From assembly GCF_023101145.1 (NCBI RefSeq), contig NZ_CP073714.1, forward strand, positions 4,340,001 through 4,404,000: DNA of 64,000 bases. The letters run 5' to 3'. The stretch is from Paenibacillus pabuli. Its GTDB lineage: Bacteria; Bacillota; Bacilli; Paenibacillales; Paenibacillaceae. The stretch's first letter is position 1. Each line of letters begins with the position of its first letter. Below, in pieces: positions 62,827-64,000 of the stretch. The position numbers and the translations under genes are program-made. The notes beneath the pieces were generated by a model. The model was not told the origin of the DNA. It made no database searches and worked only from the letters and a program-made list of their open reading frames with translations.

Positions 62827-64000
62827 TTATTTCACAGACCAGTTATCGATTCTCCACTTCAATACTTCATTGATACGATCTTCATACGCTTTGATATCCA
62901 GCTTTTGAATTTCGGAAACGTATTCGCTCCATACACTGCTGAATTCAGACGTGTTAGCCAAAATCGCTTTCGGCAAATATTTGGTTGACAACTCGTTCAA
63001 CTTCGTATTGGCAATCTTGGCTGGAGATCCCTCTACCACATCGACAGACCAAGCAGGGTAAGTCACCGGATTCTCTGGTGGAGCACTGAAGAAATCGACA
63101 TAGCTGTTGAAACCGTAAGCCTTCAAAACTTCCTTATCAAACGGTCTCAAGCTGGCTTCATATTCTTCTGGCTGGTTGCTTGCTGAAGTCGCGTTGCCAT
63201 CGCTAAAGTAACCTTCTATCTTCGGTGCGGTTCCATAAAATGCATCTGCTTTGTTGGCCAGTTTCCAGGCAGCATCCGCTGCATTGTCACGCTGCTCTTG
63301 GGTTTTCATGAAGCGACCTTCATCATTGACGTAATAGTCTTCATCCTGAATGCCCCAAGTGAGTGTCTTTTGCCAATCTTCTTCCATGAGCTTGTCGAGT
63401 GCTTTAATGATTTTCACAGGGTCTTTGGCACTCACGGTAATACCAAAGCCATTGTTCAGATTCAGTGCTGCGCGGTCACGATAATAGTCTTTGGTGCTGC
63501 TGTCATACACGAGCGGGAAACCTACATAAGTGCGTTCAATTTTATCTTGCGTTATGAGTGAATCTTCCGCGCTTTGGAAATTCCAATGTTGATCGAACAT
63601 GCCGAGTACGGACCCACTGGACAATTTGGCCATGTATTGGTCGTAGTTTTGTGCAAACGCTTCCTTATCAAGCAAGCCTTGTGCATTAATTTCATTTAGC
63701 TTCTGATAGTACGTCTTCGCATAATCCTTGTCTGCAAAGATTTCTGCCTTGCCGTCGTTTACAACGACACCCCCGTCATTCGGATGACCGATCAAATGCT
63801 GCGGCGGATTCAGCAAGCCCCAGTTTTTCCAGTCATAGTTCAGGACCTCAAAACCGATGGTCGGCTTGCCGTCAATAGTCGGATATTTCTCTTTGTATTT
63901 CGCGATCAGGTCGAAGTATTCATCCAGTGTTTTTGGAGTCGGGTAACCGAACTCTTTCAACACGGCTTTTTGAATCCAAAATGCAGGTCCGCTGTAGTAG
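62827..64000 (-). CDS. CUT1 sugar ABC importer, substrate-binding protein (N-terminus outside window)
   Basis: The frame is open to the right edge, continuing upstream of the first in-window ATG-like codon as YYSGPAFWIQKAV, so the gene's start and lipobox lie beyond base 64000. About 391 residues are visible: the C-terminal three-quarters of a family-1 binding protein of the long LipO type (PTPKTLDEYFDLIAKYKEKY, FGITVSAKDPVKIIKALDKL, YPAWSVDVVEGSPAKIANTK). It delivers the substrate of the GH10/GH43 operon, probably xylo-oligosaccharides. It is separated from the permeases by a strong hairpin. Confidence 0.88.
   Translation of the reverse strand, partial: YYSGPAFWIQKAVLKEFGYPTPKTLDEYFDLIAKYKEKYPTIDGKPTIGFEVLNYDWKNWGLLNPPQHLIGHPNDGGVVVNDGKAEIFADKDYAKTYYQKLNEINAQGLLDKEAFAQNYDQYMAKLSSGSVLGMFDQHWNFQSAEDSLITQDKIERTYVGFPLVYDSSTKDYYRDRAALNLNNGFGITVSAKDPVKIIKALDKLMEEDWQKTLTWGIQDEDYYVNDEGRFMKTQEQRDNAADAAWKLANKADAFYGTAPKIEGYFSDGNATSASNQPEEYEASLRPFDKEVLKAYGFNSYVDFFSAPPENPVTYPAWSVDVVEGSPAKIANTKLNELSTKYLPKAILANTSEFSSVWSEYVSEIQKLDIKAYEDRINEVLKWRIDNWSVK

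Noticed and set aside
1..64000. CRISPR arrays, tRNA/rRNA genes, prophage, intact insertion sequences, restriction or defence systems
   Set aside because: No regularly spaced repeats, RNA gene signatures, transposase motifs or defence-protein motifs were recognised on either strand; the gene remnants have no visible terminal inverted repeats.

Overview
The window looks like chromosomal DNA of a Gram-positive, low-to-mid GC, plant- or soil-associated Bacillota, most likely a Paenibacillus. The reasons are: GGAGG-type ribosome binding sites before most genes; carbohydrate ABC importers of the YtcP/LplB type without their own ATPase; YesM/YesN and large membrane-bound AraC regulators; a LicT-type antitermination operon; and a dense set of intracellular glycoside hydrolases. 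No rRNA, tRNA, CRISPR array, phage or intact transposon was seen. The genus is an inference from gene content.

Layout. 1-7.4 kb: a gene fragment at the left edge, a secreted GH16 lichenase under a likely CcpA site, an unrecognised gene remnant, a SecA2-like translocase followed by a methyltransferase, and a large secreted stalk/PKD protein. 7.6-12.5 kb: a five-gene operon (deacetylase, DgaE-like lyase, DgaF-like aldolase, PfkB kinase, GntR regulator) that reads as a catabolic route for an N-acylated amino-sugar acid. 12.7-26.7 kb: an alpha-mannoside / N-glycan-like utilisation locus (membrane AraC regulator, CUT1 importer, GH3, GH38, GH130, divergent GH125) with a perfect cre site in the divergent promoter. 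26.9-35.4 kb: a remnant of the stalk/PKD protein, a small secreted protein, and a second CUT1 importer with YesM/YesN and an extra binding lipoprotein. 35.7-45.7 kb: general genes (VOC protein, SDR, GAF-LuxR regulator, OmpR-type two-component system, NhaK-like antiporter, cysteine hydrolase, NCS2 purine permease with an attenuator-like leader). 46.0-48.8 kb: a GH127 arabinofuranosidase next to a collapsed histidine kinase/permease remnant. 49-52.2 kb: an alpha/beta hydrolase, then a MarR regulator divergent from an amidohydrolase over a repeated operator. 52.3-56.7 kb: a beta-glucoside PTS, GH1 and LicT operon led by a RAT/terminator switch. 56.9-58.5 kb: a VanZ protein and two more remnants. 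58.5-64 kb: a xylan-oligosaccharide operon (binding protein, two permeases, GH10, GH43) running off the right edge.

How it works together. The window is mainly an oligosaccharide-scavenging region. Three CUT1 importers bring in oligosaccharides (mannosidic, unknown, xylosidic) that signal-less GH38/GH125/GH130/GH3 and GH10/GH43 enzymes would cleave in the cytoplasm, while a PTS/GH1 pair handles beta-glucosides. The importers lack an ATPase, so a shared MsmX-like ATPase elsewhere is expected. Control is layered: CcpA (three candidate cre sites), LicT antitermination, AraC and YesMN sensing, GntR and MarR. At least four gene remnants sit between intact modules, which suggests repeated gain and loss of such loci. 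The least explained items are the deacetylase/DgaE/DgaF/kinase pathway, the purine-permease leader and the SecA2-methyltransferase pair.
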